Positions 1-14,100 are shown, numbered from the stretch's first letter. The stretch: DNA of 64,000 bases from Turritopsis dohrnii (GCA_027922465.2 BQMF02000164.1:675101-739100); one strand, 5' to 3'. The notes: generated by a model not told the origin, from the letters alone. Made by a program: numbers and translations.

Positions 1-857
1 TTTTTGAATTTTCAAAAAAGCATTTTTCGTTCACGAGATATTTCCATTTAAAGTTTTTGGTCAAACTTGATTTCCATGGCAATGTGACATAACAACTTCC
101 AAGAAATTGCTGACTGTACAAACTCATGTAAATAACTCATGAAATTTTAGTGATACAAAACTTAATTGAAAACATCACTTTTAAATTTAGTTTTATAATT
201 ATGTTAAAAAAATATTAAAAAAAAAAATCAGCATAATTATATAAGCATTATAATTATCTATTATAATAGATAATATAGATAATAGATAATAGATAATAAA
301 TAGATAAATAATTATAATTATAATATCATTATAATTATCTATTCTCGATTTTCGAAATGTAAAGCATAGCTGAGTTGAATTGCTTATAAAAATAAGGTTG
401 ATCAGGCAGCTACCAAAACATAACTTTTCACAAATATATGATTCCTCGTAATTGTTGTAATAAACCTGAGGTCCCAGAGTGCAATGTTTTTATTTTTATA
501 TAAAAAAAAATCTTTACCACTTTTTTGACATTCTATCCCTGATGAACTCTTGTCGTTTCCTTTAGACTCTTTAGAAAATTTCAGATTGATCAGGTGAAGG
601 AAACATTGAGCAATAGCTCTTTCGGGGGACAAGTCATAGGATATAGGAAAAAGTTCGTCAAGTGATAAACTTTAAACAATGACTTTCAGAAAAGACAGCA
701 ATTGAAAAGTTACCGCTCATTATCGTTGTTAAGCTTGGAATACATTACCCATTTAAATGGATCAGTTTAAACATATCAGGTGAAATGGATATGAAAAAAA
801 CTGATGAAAAAAACTGATCCAATACAGGTGTCTCACTTATCTATCCAACATAACCAA
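1..857. other. AT-rich non-coding stretch
   Basis: No gene is visible. Positions 225-345 are a GATA/TAATA-type simple repeat with imperfect inverted symmetry. The stretch probably belongs to the 3' part (intron or flank) of the minus-strand START gene, whose last exons I could not find here. Confidence 0.5.
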
Positions 858-1875
858 CTAAAGTCTGTCTCAATATTATTGGCAGTGGAAACAAATTACC
901 TCATAACTTTTGATAGCCACTTCTGATTCCAAAAATTTTTTTTGCATGTTTTAGATAATCAAAAGCACTATATTTGAATATATTTTTGGTTGAAAAATTC
1001 GCGATTTTTAGCGGTTAAATTTGCGATTTAAAAAATAAAGCTGTTTTTCTACTTAAGCTCTAAACTTTCATTTCTGCACCAGTGGTAGCCCTGCCTTAAA
1101 CCGATGGGTCGTTCAAAAGATATGGGACCTGAAGTACCCCTCAGTAGCGATTTTACGTGAAACATCAAATCTCTAACTTTCAACAAAAAACGGGGGCAAT
1201 GATGGTGGAACAATTTTTTAAACACATCACATTCAATTATCTTTTAAGTTATCTTTTGAGAAACTGTTATTTGTGTTTTGGGAATAATCAAAGTTTACTT
1301 TCTATTGTATCATACGGTTTCATAGCTTTGTGTTTAAAAGATATCTTATTGTGTTCAAGAAAAAGGCTTTCAAGATCTGTGTGACTTTTTTATTCCACAT
1401 CGTTTTAACAATAAAAAACAATTAAGCTGCTTCCCTTTGTTTTGCTTAATGGTCAACAAACATCAACGCATTACTGTAAAACACTTTTCAACTTTTAATT
1501 GAGCTGTTGATGAAAGAAAAGATAACCCCCGTTTTTTGTTGAAAGTTGGAGATTTGATGTTTCGCATAAAATCGCTACTGAGGGGTACTTCGTGTCCTAT
1601 ATCTTGTGAACGACCCATTGGTTTGCCCTCAAACTTTATAACTTTCTTTGCCTAAGGCAGGGCTACCACTGGTGCAGAAATGAAAGTTATAGCTTAAGTA
1701 GAAAAAAGCTTTATTTTTTAAATCGCAAATCGCAAATCAACCAAAAATATATTACTCAAATATAGTGCTTTTGATTATCTAAAACATGCAAATAAAATTT
1801 TTGGAATCAGAAGTGGCTATCAAAAGTTATGAGGTCATTTGTTTCCACTGCCAATTATATTAAGACAGACTTTAG
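858..1875. mobile_element. 1-kb TA-flanked foldback DNA transposon
   Basis: Both ends carry the same sequence in inverted order: CTAAAGTCTGTCT at 858-870 and its complement at 1863-1875. The inverted similarity continues inward for about 340 bp on each side (roughly 862-1200 and 1526-1872). The unique centre is about 320 bp and AT-rich, with no transposase. A TA dinucleotide flanks each terminus (859-860 and 1873-1874), as expected for Tc1/mariner-type integration. It lies 3' of the last visible exon of the START gene, probably in an intron. Non-autonomous; exact superfamily not proven. Confidence 0.8.
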
Positions 1876-2306
1876 ATGGGGTTTTTTTATGACAATTTTG
1901 CCCACTGGAACTATATTTCTATTAATTCTCTACGTATCATTTTTTCTTTTATTTAAAACAACATGAATTAAGAAAACAATAAATTGAACGTGTTCAACTT
2001 TTTCAAACGCTTTCCATTGAAACTGAAACAGGTGAAAATCTAATTGATATATATGTAAAGTGATCTATTTAAATGATGATGTACCGCTTTACTATACGCC
2101 AAAATTCATTGAATTTATGGATAAAAAAAAGACAGTGAAACCAGGCATTACAATCACTTCATTACGAAAATGATACAAAAATGTTGGCAACGTATAGTAT
2201 ATTATTGCAACAACTGAAAATCGAACACATGTTGGAGTGGTCAAACTAGAAGGTACTAATCACAAACTAGAAAGATACTAACCACAACACTACACGATGT
2301 AAATAC

Positions 2307-3612
2307 CTTTAGTTTTTTTAGATTCATGCTGTTGTATAATGAGAAATTGCTTGTAGTCGTTAACTCTGACCACCTTGGGGATTTCAGGAACACCATCAAT
2401 TTTTTGACTTCTACATAAAATGACCCAAGTGAGTTTATCACCTTGCTGCATCAAACGACATTCACGTATATAAGTATACTAACGCTTATATTAAGAATAA
2501 ACAATAAGAACAGTTTCAATTCCTTCATAGTAGCTATGTAGTGAAGCAATTTCACAACCAGCATTGATCTTAGTGCTTTTATATATAATAATATAATGTA
2601 ACCTGACGAAGAGAATACTCGAAAGCTTGTAATTTTTTATGAAGTCATATGTATATATAAAAACATCGAAAACACAGATTTTAAAATTCACGATATTTGG
2701 ACATTGTATATATGTGTCTTTATCAAGTGATAAAAACTAAATTGATGGTGATTAACACTTGATAAAGACACATAGCATGTTGAAATATCGTGAATTTTAA
2801 AATCTGTGTTTTCGATGTTTTTATATTTTTTAAACAACATAGTATTTACTGCTGACTTTAATGTTTTTTTTATATAATATATGTGACCTGACGAAAAGAA
2901 TAACTCGAAAGCAGGTAAAAGTAACGATGTAGTTTTTAATGGAGTGATATATATACCTTTTAGTGCAAAGGATTCACAACGTTAGACAAACAAATTGGTT
3001 TAAAGGATACATCTCTGTTAGCCATGGGAAAGGGATAATTTACATTCCAATAAATAAATTTCATTCCATCACCGTAATCTTCATACAATTCTGAAACATA
3101 AAACATTATACAATGACTTCTATTCAAACAAAGCTGCTCGTTGATAATCTCATCTTAATGTTATTTGGGCAACTAGTTGTTGAGTTGTTGTTTCTTAAAA
3201 CAAACACTTTATTATTCATTTATTTTACTTGAATGATTTATGAACCAACAAGTAAAATTAAGAAAGAAAGCCTTTTACCTTTCACGTAACTATCCCATGT
3301 TTTCCTATATTCAAGGTCCATGTAGACCTTTTGGCAAGTTTCGGTGTCACAATCAAGGAATCCAGAAACCTTGTATTCATAAAGACCTGATTTCTAAATG
3401 AAACATATTCAGTTGAGATAAAAATAATAAAGTTTCGTAATAAACCCAACAAGCTAATAAAACAAACATATCTTCACCTCAGAATATTTCCTATAAATTT
3501 TTACATCCAAGCACTCTGTAAAAAATTCATAATCATCCAACAATGGCTTGTCAATTTCTGATAATGCTGATTCAAACTCTTCATCCAGAAACATGGTAGT
3601 CACAGACTTTGA
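2307..3612 (-). CDS. PCTP: START-domain phosphatidylcholine transfer protein-like (5' exons, partial)
   Basis: Four minus-strand exons join in phase: 3612-3478 (first ATG at 3594), 3393-3279, 3090-3011 and 2478-2307. All have AG/GT borders, and lengths of 117, 115, 80 and 172 nt give one open frame of about 160 residues. The product carries landmark START/PCTP strings: a GLYEYKV-type strand, a YMDLEYRKTWDSYVK stretch, a YPFPMANRD-type motif, then YIRECR and VVRVNDYKQ. PCTP-family proteins bind phosphatidylcholine in a START cavity and move it between membranes; STARD10/STARD7-type relatives are possible. The last third of the domain is missing and probably lies beyond the left edge, since a 1-kb transposon sits just downstream. 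The frame is open upstream of the ATG, so a few N-terminal residues could come from another exon. Confidence 0.85.
2602..2912. repeat. Hairpin MITE between direct repeats
   Basis: An inverted repeat of about 75-80 bp (2655-2735 against 2757-2828, core AAACATCGAAAACACAG) surrounds a short loop. A related direct repeat, CCTGACGAAnAGAATAnCTCGAAAG, sits outside it on both sides (about 2602-2627 and 2886-2912). It lies in the intron between START exons 3 and 4. Confidence 0.7.
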
Positions 3613-5047
3613 CTGATGGAAATGAAAGACAGAGAGATTACATTAACAAAAGCAATACCAATAAAACAGCAGTCACAATTGAATTACCTTATTCGTATTA
3701 ATTAATGCGAGATAAATTTTTGCGATATTTATTTTTGCGAATGAGGACCAAAAAAATTTGTATATAAGTTCTCATTTATATTGCAAGATTTTATCCCACG
3801 TTAACTTGATACAAATAAGTTTCAGGAATCGCCAAAATCACCCTAATGTCAGATATAACTCGCCATTGTTTTGCTGCTGTTTAAGTCTCGCCAGTTTCTA
3901 TTGGGTTTTCCTCTCAAAAGATGAAATGAAATGTTCATAGTGGGTGGCACCAGTTGTCAATGAAAAAGAAATGAATGATTTTGTTTCATCACGTAAGCAA
4001 ACCAGACAAACGTGATTAAGAAAATAGAAAGAATGAGATGGAACAAAAGAAATGAAAGGACTTATTAAACTATTAATTGTTGGCAACTTTTGGCAAGACC
4101 GCAAAAGCTGAATGCCATCGTAAGTTCAGAGGGCCGATGCCTTTTTAATTGAGACTTATTTATAATGATGCTCCAGGGCATCTTGATAACAAACCATATA
4201 GTTATTGAATAGGTTTTGTTTCCCATCAAAACTATAGAGAATAATTTATATACATATATAATTGTTTTACAACTTTCTGTGTTATTGTTTGGCAAAGAGT
4301 TCCAAAAGTTTAAATTGCTTTGGAAAATTTAATACAAATTGCAAGCGATCCAATATATACTCTTTATTCATAACTTTTAACAGCATATAATATACTATAT
4401 AATACTATATAATATACTATATATACTGACACAGCTTTTTTTAAACTTTGAAATATGCAACTTAAAAGTACAGTTATAGAAATTATGGTTATGGAAGGAA
4501 AAACCAAAAAAAGAGTGATAAAGCTGATTATGGTTTGTGCAGCGATAGTGAGAAGAAGGTTTTTTACAAATGTGGAATTTGGTGAAGAATGTGTATAGTG
4601 AGTGGGGCGGGGTGGTGTTATATAGGCTAAGAGTGAGTATCCATAAGAACCCATAAAACCCTATAAGAGAAAACACAAAAATTTATATATAGTTTGTTGC
4701 AATTATATTTGCAACTATTTTGCAGAGAGCGCACACTCACTAAGTCATTACACACACGTGATCTGAAAATAAAATAAGCTAAACAATTCGTCCAATATCG
4801 CTCAAATATAGAGATTGTTTACTCAGGTCAGGCAGGAGGCCTTTGCTTTGCTTCTTTTCCTTAAAAACTATGTTTACATTATTCGGCTGCCGTGTAATTT
4901 TTATCCCGACCCCGTTCTCATCTTGAAAGGCCTTTAACATTTTCCTACAACCTATTGAACATAAAACAGTAACATCGATCTTAAATGTTTAGTTATTTAT
5001 ATGATTATGATGTTTATTGTTATTATATGGTGTATTATTTTCATTTT
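3613..5047. promoter_or_regulatory. Intergenic region between divergent START and eIF4B genes
   Basis: The minus-strand START gene starts near 3612 and the plus-strand eIF4B leader ends at 5152, so about 1.4 kb separates two divergent genes and may hold a shared or bidirectional promoter. No canonical TATA box was chosen with confidence. It contains a transposon end fragment (4099-4136) and low-complexity AT sequence (4380-4440). Confidence 0.4.
4099..4136. repeat. Solo end of the 11.7-12.4 kb hAT-like family
   Basis: The stretch GCAAAAGCTGAATGCC, a short gap, then TTCAGAGGGCCGATG nearly matches the right terminus of the element at 11679-12439. Only this end is present here. Confidence 0.65.
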
Positions 5048-5152
5048 CAGCGGCCCTCAACGAGATGAAAAAAATCTGTCCAACTTTTCAGAACATCCGG
5101 GTATTTTTGACACGCTCCGCACTGAACTGACTACACACATTAATATATCAAG

Positions 5153-8100
5153 ATGGCCGCCACAGGTAAAGCACGTTCTCATTATTCTAAATATTTTAAC
5201 TTCCGTATTACACCAAAATTTTGTTTATTATTTCATTTATCAATAACGAAATGGTCTTCATAGCTTTACATTCAAATCATAAGAGTAGCATAGAGAGAAA
5301 AACTGTCGGTTATTTCACATTTCAGTGATTAGATCTTTAAAAGTTTGTTGGATAATTTAAAACAGACCCAGCAGACATTTCAACCCTTGGAGTACAAAAT
5401 CCGGGACACTCTTAACTTTTTTTTTTTTTTTTAATTTATTTTACCGAGCTATACGCCCTATACACTAAGTTTAGTGTCTCCCCACGGCGCAACTATGGTT
5501 TGCAGCGAGTGAAAATATTTTGGGATTTCAGTGCTTCAGATATATAAAATCTAAAACGACCTTCTTGTAAATATATATTTCCCCGTAGGGCGAAATATAT
5601 GTTAAAATCGGCATTTTCCTTCTCCTTCTTCTCCTTCTTCTCTGTTCACTTTTATAGCCACGGTTCGGTATTGAATTTTCGCCTAGCCAAACTAGATAAG
5701 AATAGAGGCTAGTCTACAGCACGCCATTTTTTTCAGTCAGTGCAGTGGAAGATTTTTGCTTTTTTTCTGGTAGCTTTTAAAATGATTCAATAGATGAAAC
5801 GTTAAATGATGTTAAATGATGGAAATGAATCGTTTTAGTTCAGTGTTGTCTTAAAAAGCTTTGTAAAAACTTTTGAATGAAATGAACGCGTAAAAACCAG
5901 AAAGAATTGATATATTTGTTTTTGTTGATAACAATGTTATGATGATTGGTAATTAATTTGCTTCGAACAGCAAACCATTGAAGCTGTGGTTTCAGTGCAA
6001 AGGTGAAAATTCATTATCAATAGCCAGGCTGAAGATTTATTTTTATTTTACATCCTGATATATAATGTAGCCCAACTGAACTGAAATCACGATGTACCAG
6101 CCATAAAGGAAACCCATTTCATGTGGAGAACAACCAGTTCAATCAGTTTGATAATTCAAAAAGTACATACAAAAACAGCAAGTAAAAACGTGATGTCGTA
6201 TATGCAATAAGAAGTTCAGAAAACCAATTACGTATAATATTTTAAAACACACAGGATTGAGACACATAATAACTTGAAAGAATCTGGTCGAGTGTGCTTC
6301 CCTGGATAGTCATTTAATCCTACAACAGAAACATAGTTTACTATGGATGAATTCCATGGTCTACTATGGATGAATTCCATGGTCACGTATACTGTTTTGA
6401 TACATACTGTATGTCATATTTTATTTTGCAAAATTTATATACTGTCAATTTTCCTGTACGAACAACGAGCGTAAATCAAAGCACAATTACAAATGACAGT
6501 CTGTAAATTAAATCAAGCCGGAACACGAACTTCTACTTTCAGCTATGTGGTGATTTGGTTATGAATATGTATTTTCACTACCAAAATTTTTTTTCCATTT
6601 GGGATTTATATATGAAGGTCGTTTTTACCACAAACAATGAGTGTGAACATATTTTTTTGAACATAGATGTTTATTCTGGATACTTGAATTTAGTTTTATA
6701 AATTGTCACTTTAAGCCCATCTTTTTTTTTGAAAATAACTATTCTGTCCTAATTTGAAATGTTACACGTAACATTTGTTAGTAGAGATTTTGATTGCTTT
6801 CGATAGTTATTTGCTTATATGTCTACCCGAAAGTATACTGTGGTATCAAAACTAGGTTTAACAATTTTCTTTTCTTCTTTTGTACAGAAAACCTGTACAC
6901 AAATTTGATTGTATAATGTTGTAAGATAATTTTATCCAAGTTACAAAAAGCAAGTGTTCTCTCAAATTACATTGTTTACCGTGATTTTATGGTATAAAGG
7001 ATAGCTTCTGCAACAATAAAGATCATACATATTATGTTATGATGAAATTGTCTTACACATTGATGGGGTTGTTGATATGCAGTTGTTTAAGGGGAAATAT
7101 TAGTCGCATTTTAGCTACATGTCCATAGTAACTTCTCAGTCACTTTTGAACTCCTCAGCAAAAAATTTTAAGAGAAACCTTATCATTTGGCCGTGAACAA
7201 CTTCATATCATAATAAGTTCAAAGTAAGTTTTTTTGTGGTATTAAATTCAATCTGAGTATCAGGTTGATGGTATTTATACTGTAATTATTTAATGATTTA
7301 ATCATTTTTCTCATGGTTATCAATGTACACACAATAATTGATAAAATGCTTGCAACTTTGGGGAAATATATAGTCGCATTTTTGCGAATCTTGTTGTATA
7401 TAAAAATGAAAACATGCTTCTCTTCATAACTAAATAAGCTTTTTTCACATGCACGTAAAATTTTACGTAAACTCTTTTACGACTAGGACAATGTTCATTC
7501 ATTCTCTTCTTAAGGAAAAGTTTTCGCAAGGTCTTACGGACGTTCATGAGCCCTTACGACGATTTCCTTAAAAACAAAAGATTTTGTTTTTAAGAAAATC
7601 GTCGTAAGCCTCAAGAAGAAAAAAACGTTCGAAAAATTAGATCGAGCATTCGAAATGACGTCTTTTGTTCGAAATTACATCATTTTTTGCTAATGATCTA
7701 TTTCCAAACGTTCCGAAAGTGTATTGTATTTTCTATTGCAACAAATTTTAGTGCATGTGAATGAAAATATCCGTCAAGGCATTTTTTCGTGGAAAGAACT
7801 TACGGTAAAAAGTTCGTTTGGTATTACGACAAAAACTACGTGCATGTGAAAAAAGCTATAAAAACTAATCGTTTCGATAAAATAATGGTGGAAATGAAAT
7901 ACTAGCCTAGATAAGATAGATACCTATTATACATATTGACCATACTATTTATACTCTCCAGACAACCTCACTCTCAGACTTTTTTTATCTTAACCATTTG
8001 TTGGCGAGTTTGTTTGGGGCATAAACTGAATTCATAGTGAAAAAAGTTTGACCACTTCGCCGAGTCGGAAATATAAGAAATATGGTAAAATCGTGGAATA

Positions 8101-11100
8101 TATCCAATTGCGTGGAAATATTGAAATCTTTTTAATAAGCCAAACATAGATGTCGATATAGCAATTTTGTGTACTTGCTGAAAATCGGAATTATATACCT
8201 ATACTCTTTTGCTGCAGTGACTTTTAAAATATGGTAGCGTTCAAACAAAGTAGACATGCAGAAAACACATTCACAGGGGTGCGAAAAGGAAAGATTGATA
8301 ATATAACATCGCAATATCTAAAAAAATGCCAACCGAATCCCTGCACCTCTCTTTCATCTGCCATTATGTTTTGTAGATTTAAAACTAGTTTTCTGTTTTC
8401 TCAATGGTCATTTCTTACAACAACAAAGCATCTAAATAAAGAACGATAGAGAATGAAGGCTAATATAGAGCGGCCTGTGCTAAAGTTCCGATATTTTTTG
8501 AAACCAACTGGCCGACCGATTAATTGCTTTTCCTGACCCAAACAGAAGATATTTGCAATTGCCGCCTTACTTTTCTGCAATGTTACTGAACAAACAGTCC
8601 CATAATGAATGGCATATAGCAGTCCTGAACTTTTCATAGCCCTAACTGGGACTTCAGCAAGGGCCTTAATAAGAACAGACAAGGCAATCTGGAAAAAGAT
8701 AATGAAAAAACAGCATTCTCTGATCATCTTGCACCTGTTTTATTGTGTCAAATTATTTTATTCATCTGCTACTAATTTGAGATGTTAAAATTTTAATTGA
8801 AAATACAAAAACTGTCTGTTCTCTTTAATGAAGTCTTTAATGAATACTTAAAATATGCCACTTAAGCATGACACATCTTGAAAATTCACTGCAGTAAAGT
8901 GATTTGTTGCCACTGTAGAAAATTCTGCATGCGTATTCGAGACTCTAGTACTTCCCATTTACTCGAGGGCTTGTTTCTGTTGCGATACTTAAAATATGCC
9001 ACTTCAGCGTGGTTCACACGAGTCATAAAGTTGTTCTAATCGTATTGCGCATAATGAAATTTCATAAGTTTATTCCCATGTGAACGTCAGCAGGTATCGA
9101 ATAAATTTTCAAAAAGTGGTCTTAGAACAAATTTAGAACAATTTTTGCAATCAAAAAGTTTTCATTTTAAATTTTATTCTAGAATAATATTTTTTGTACG
9201 CAAAGTTTTTGAAAAATGTGAATCATTTTAGACCCTTGGTTACCCATTATCAATTATCAATTTGCAAATTAATTTTCTTTCTGATTACGGCAAACAGTGA
9301 GTCAAAATTTCATTCAAAAGGAGCCTCGTGTGATACCATAACTTAAACTTTTGTTGAAGTAAAATTTGTGGATTGGGTAATTTGCAGAATGGCAAAACAA
9401 ACGTTGTGTTTACTTGCTCAAGAAAAAACACCTTTCACGCGAAGTTTAACGTTGTCTTGCGCCGGTGACGGACATGATGCGGAAACAAAGCTATTCGTCA
9501 GGAACGAAGAATTTTAAATATTCCAAATACCGTATTTCCTCTAATAAACGCTGCAGCGTTTATTACAAATTTCAGTTTTCGAATTTGGCGTTTAATAGAG
9601 GGCGGCGTTTATTTCAAAATGAAAAATTGGACAGAAGCAACTAATTACACATCAAATAGTCATGCCAACATGGAAGAATTTGTTGATAGAAAACAAATAA
9701 AACTATTAACTATTTAACCAATTCTTGTTTAGCCGGTTTTCTAATAAACGCCACTTTCCAAGATACGGCATTTATTATAGGGCGGTATTTACTGTAAATG
9801 TTCGGCTAAAAGGGCGGCGTTTATCAGAGTGCAGTGTTTATTAGAGGAAAACGGTATGCAATGATCGTAGAATGACAGTAGATACTTGTGTCATAACGAA
9901 TGTCACTGAAATAAATAACAGGGTTCCCACACCTCAAAAATCCTCAAAACTCCTTATTTTTGATTTTCCTCCTCAAATCTCCTCAAAAAAATTTGTGACA
10001 ATGTGTCTTTTTTGAAAACTGAAATATCTGTAGTTTATCAAACTACACGCTTTTTTTTTTATAAGAACAATTTTATAAGAAAACGAGCCTCAGATTTGGC
10101 AAAAAAATAAGAACAAAATAAGAACAACCCGAGGCTCAAATCATTGTTCCAAAAATTAAGAACAGCCTGAGCCTGAACTTTCTTGGAAAATAAGAACAGT
10201 TCATGATGTGAATTCTCTCACTGGTAAATGGTTTAAAAGTTTATTGGGTTTTTTTCACCTCCAATAAATGTGCGAATGAGTCATTACCGAACAGCAACCA
10301 TACTATTTACCAGTTGTTTTTAAAAAATATTTCTATTTTACTGGAAGTTCCATAAATAAGAAGAACAAAATGAGGCTGAAATTTGAAACTGTGTTCTTAA
10401 AGCAAAGAACAAAATAAGAACAATTCAGGCTAAAAAAGGCTCCAAAAATAAGAACAGCCAGCCTCAGGTCAGATTTTACTGGTTCTTATAAAAAAAAAAG
10501 CATGTATTTATCATCAGCTTCTCTGTTTACTATGTTTATGTGGATCAATAACAGTTTAGGTCCTTACTTTTAATCATATCATAATGTATATCACATTCTA
10601 ATGTATCTTGTGATGGACATCCTACTATTTTTTTGATTTGGGAGTTTTGCCCAATGGTCGACAATTGGCATAATTGAGTTTGTTTGGCCCTGTCATACTT
10701 TCTTACTTCCCATTTTCTTGGTAATACAGTCGACTCTCTCTAATTCATTTTTCCAGAGGAATAAAATTTTTGACGAATTAGAGAATGGAATTGGGGAGTG
10801 TCTCTAACTTGAATTTTTAGTTGGCAAAGTAGAAAAAAAAACAAATTACAGAGGGAAACCTTTGTAAACTCACAAAGAAGGAACAAGACGTAGAAGTACT
10901 TCCTTTTTGAAAAGCCTCAACAGTTTTAGATAAATTTTGTTCCCAAGTGGACACAGTGCTTTCTGGAATTTCAAACAACAATGAAACTTCTTTGTTGGTC
11001 TGAGGGGTTGACCTTCTGCTCGTCATTTGCGAGTAAACTGTCACAATAAGAGCAGCACGTACCATGAATTTAAAGACATCAAATTGGGAAATATCCTCAA

Positions 11101-14100
11101 ATCTCCTCAATTTTTGTTTCATTTCTCCTCAAAAAACGAAAAAATTCACCTCAAATCTCCTCAAATCTCCACAATTTTGAGTTCAAAACAGGAGTGGGAA
11201 CCCTGAATAAGAACAGCAGCAAAAAGAAAAGAATAAAATAACAAATACGAGTATACAGTAAATACGAGTAGACATGACTTGTTAATTACAAGCACCATTT
11301 TTTCTTCAATATGAACCCAGCTGTTTGATTAGAAACCAACACATTGAATCCATTCAATATATTTTCTCTTGGCGACACTTTATAACAATAGCGTCTCATA
11401 ATTTCAATAGAATTTTCGAAATTGTTGATTCGCAATTTTGATGAAAACTGGGTATATCGGTTCGAATTATCTAAAAAATGAATTTAGCATTTAGCGAACT
11501 GCGAACCCTTAATTCGATCGCTGATCATCATAGAACATATTTTTATCATTTTATCAAATACACGTGGAACAACTTTTTTGTGAAACACCTTCGGCAGGGT
11601 GGAAGCTTATGAAAATAAAATGTGTCATTACTGAATTTTTTTTTTGAAATCCTTGTTCATTCATGCTTTCATATGATCCAGCCCTCTGAATTAGGAAAAA
11701 AGACTGACAGCAAAAAAAAGCTGTCGTATTTGAAAATTGTGACGGCAGATCATTATTTACGACGGCAAAAAAATGCAGCCGTATAAGATGTTAACGACGG
11801 CAAAACTTGATTGGTTTATTCTAGTGAAAATATTGGTGTAGAATAATGGTTAATAAAACCAAAACTAAATAGTTTATAAATCAATAGTTTTAATCAATAG
11901 AACAAGAAGTTACAAGATTTAAAATTGTAAACTGCAGGGGGTTTACTGTGAACTTGTCCTGTTAATTGTTTGATTAGTCAAAGTTTAAAAACAACGAACC
12001 TACGTGTTAGCATTTCTTTATTAATTTCACGGCAAGCGAAAAGAAAAATCACAAATCAATCTGTATTGAAATCAAAACCCAAACTGACTTGAATAGAATA
12101 TAATGAACTTATCAGAAAAAAAAATCCATCCAAAAACAAACCAATTATTTTATAATACTTTATAATACACATTCCTGCGTGAGGGCTTTCTATTTGGCAT
12201 TATGTGAATATCGTTAAAAGATTTTTGAAGGGAAATATGTTCGTCTTATTCACATTTTATAAATTGATGACGTGATGTAATGTTCTATGAAAATAAACAC
12301 AAGATTTCCCAGGAATAGCCTTGACATATTCAATGTTTGTATTCAAAAACATTGTCGGCAAAATTTTGCCGTCGTAATTTTGATTTACGGCAGCTTCACA
12401 ACGGCAAAAGCTGAATGCCGTCGTAAATTCAGAGGGCTGATGATCTATTTGAAAGAAAGATCATTGTGTCTGAAAGTAATACTATAGAAAACAAAGGAAC
12501 CTCAGTGACAAAATTATCTCACTTGTTGGTTGATCAAATGGTCCTCCTTTCTCACAACCATTGCCTTTTTCAGGAACAGCTAGAAATGTTAGGGAAAAGA
12601 TCCCAGGTTTCATGACCTTAACCCTATCTATTTTGTTTGATATCATAAACCACACAAAAAAGACTGAAAAAATATCATAACTTTTCCCATAAGTCGATTT
12701 ACCTTTTTTGTGCAAGCCTGTTGTTATATCAGAGTATTTGGGAAGGGCTCCCTCATAATTTAGCTCCTTATACTGCTGATTTCAAAAAAATGAAATGCAA
12801 CGTGTGAAAACTTTTCCGTCCGAAATCCGAAAAACTGTACAAAAGTTGGCCGCCGAAATGTTTCTAATGTTCTCCTTTTTTATTTTGAATTATTGATATT
12901 TATGAAAGCGCTCTATCATCATTACCAGTCCATTCATATGAACATTAATAACAGTTTCGTAATGGTGTAGTATGCCAGAGATTTTGAGAACATAACATTT
13001 TTCACTTTTTTGGGAAGTTGGTGAGCGCAGATAGTCAACTTTCGATAGGGGGATTCTATAAGCCACCACCTTGCAGGTTTTAGGAGGCAAAGTCGAAAAA
13101 AACTAGAATGTGTGAATAGGCTCGATTGGGAAAATGACATTATTATATCATCTGCGAGGCCTAGCTAACCCTGTGTGCATTCTTAGTAATAAGGATAGTT
13201 GGTTGGAAACGTTTTGTTTGGCATTCAAAATTAAGAATTGTAAAGCTCTCAGTAAAGATGTGTGCAAAATATCTAGATACGTAAAAAATAACAATTGTAC
13301 TCAATTATAATAGTTGTTAGCTATGTTTGATAATAGTTTTTATTGGTGAAGATTTTCATTAACATGCAAATCATTTTTGTTTAAAAACGCCTTGCCTGAA
13401 TTATATATACCTTTTACTATACTGAAGACGAAGGACCATAATAATTATGGTTCTTGTAGTATGGCAGCACAAACATTTTGCCATGCATTTATTGATAACA
13501 CTTTCTACACTTCTGTCAATGTCATTCATGGTTCAGAAGGCACATATGAATCATCCAGCATAAAAATGCTGACTCCTATTGAATGCAGCCATGTTGTCAT
13601 TTGTTTTAGGTGGTGGCAAGAAAGGCAATAAGAAGAAGAAGGGACAAACAGTACCGTTAACTGCTTTCTTGAGCGATGGCAATTCAGTGTTCACTCCTCC
13701 TCCAAAGAGAAGCTGGGCTGATGATGACGACGATGGTATAGCTGATGTATCGTGTATGCTGGTGTTTCTTATATAACTCCTTTTACATCATTGACCCTTT
13801 GAGGAGAATGAGTTGGTTCAAAATGAGTATTTCTTTTTCGTGTTTAGTGGCTGAAGAATATGGAGGCCCCTCCCGTCCTGAAGTTGATATGTCCAAGCTG
13901 CCAAGTGCACCCCGTGCTTCCAGAGGTGTCGACATTGACATGAGTCGGTTGCCAAGAGAGCCGCCATACACTGCTTTCCTTGGCAATCTACCTTTTGACA
14001 TCAATGAGAACGATATCAGAGATTTCTTTCGTGGTCTTCGGGTATGATCTTGTCCTTCCTTCTCACTTGTTGCACTTGTACACTGTTTGCTTGGGAGTTT

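Larger units (their letters stand above)
5166..13609 (+). other. 8.4-kb first intron of eIF4B, transposon-filled
   Basis: GT at 5166 and AG at 13608-13609 bound this intron. It holds at least five mobile elements (7437-7858, 9527-9857, 9919-11205 with 10049-10501 inside, 11679-12439) and two orphan minus-strand exons (8571-8688, 12703-12772). There is a poly-T and CT-rich patch (5414-5436, 5620-5645), and ACTTAAAATATGCCACTT recurs at about 8847 and 8984. Nothing coding is seen in 5170-7430 or 12780-13609. Confidence 0.75.

Noticed and set aside
421..480. Possible next START-gene exon (YYNNY and CLIN-like strings on the minus strand)
   Set aside because: The resemblance to the end of the START domain is a few residues only, and the frame then fails.
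4364..4676. Two overlapping minus-strand ORFs of 93-96 residues
   Set aside because: Low-complexity, hydrophobic by composition, with no domain and no splice context; they overlap each other in different frames.
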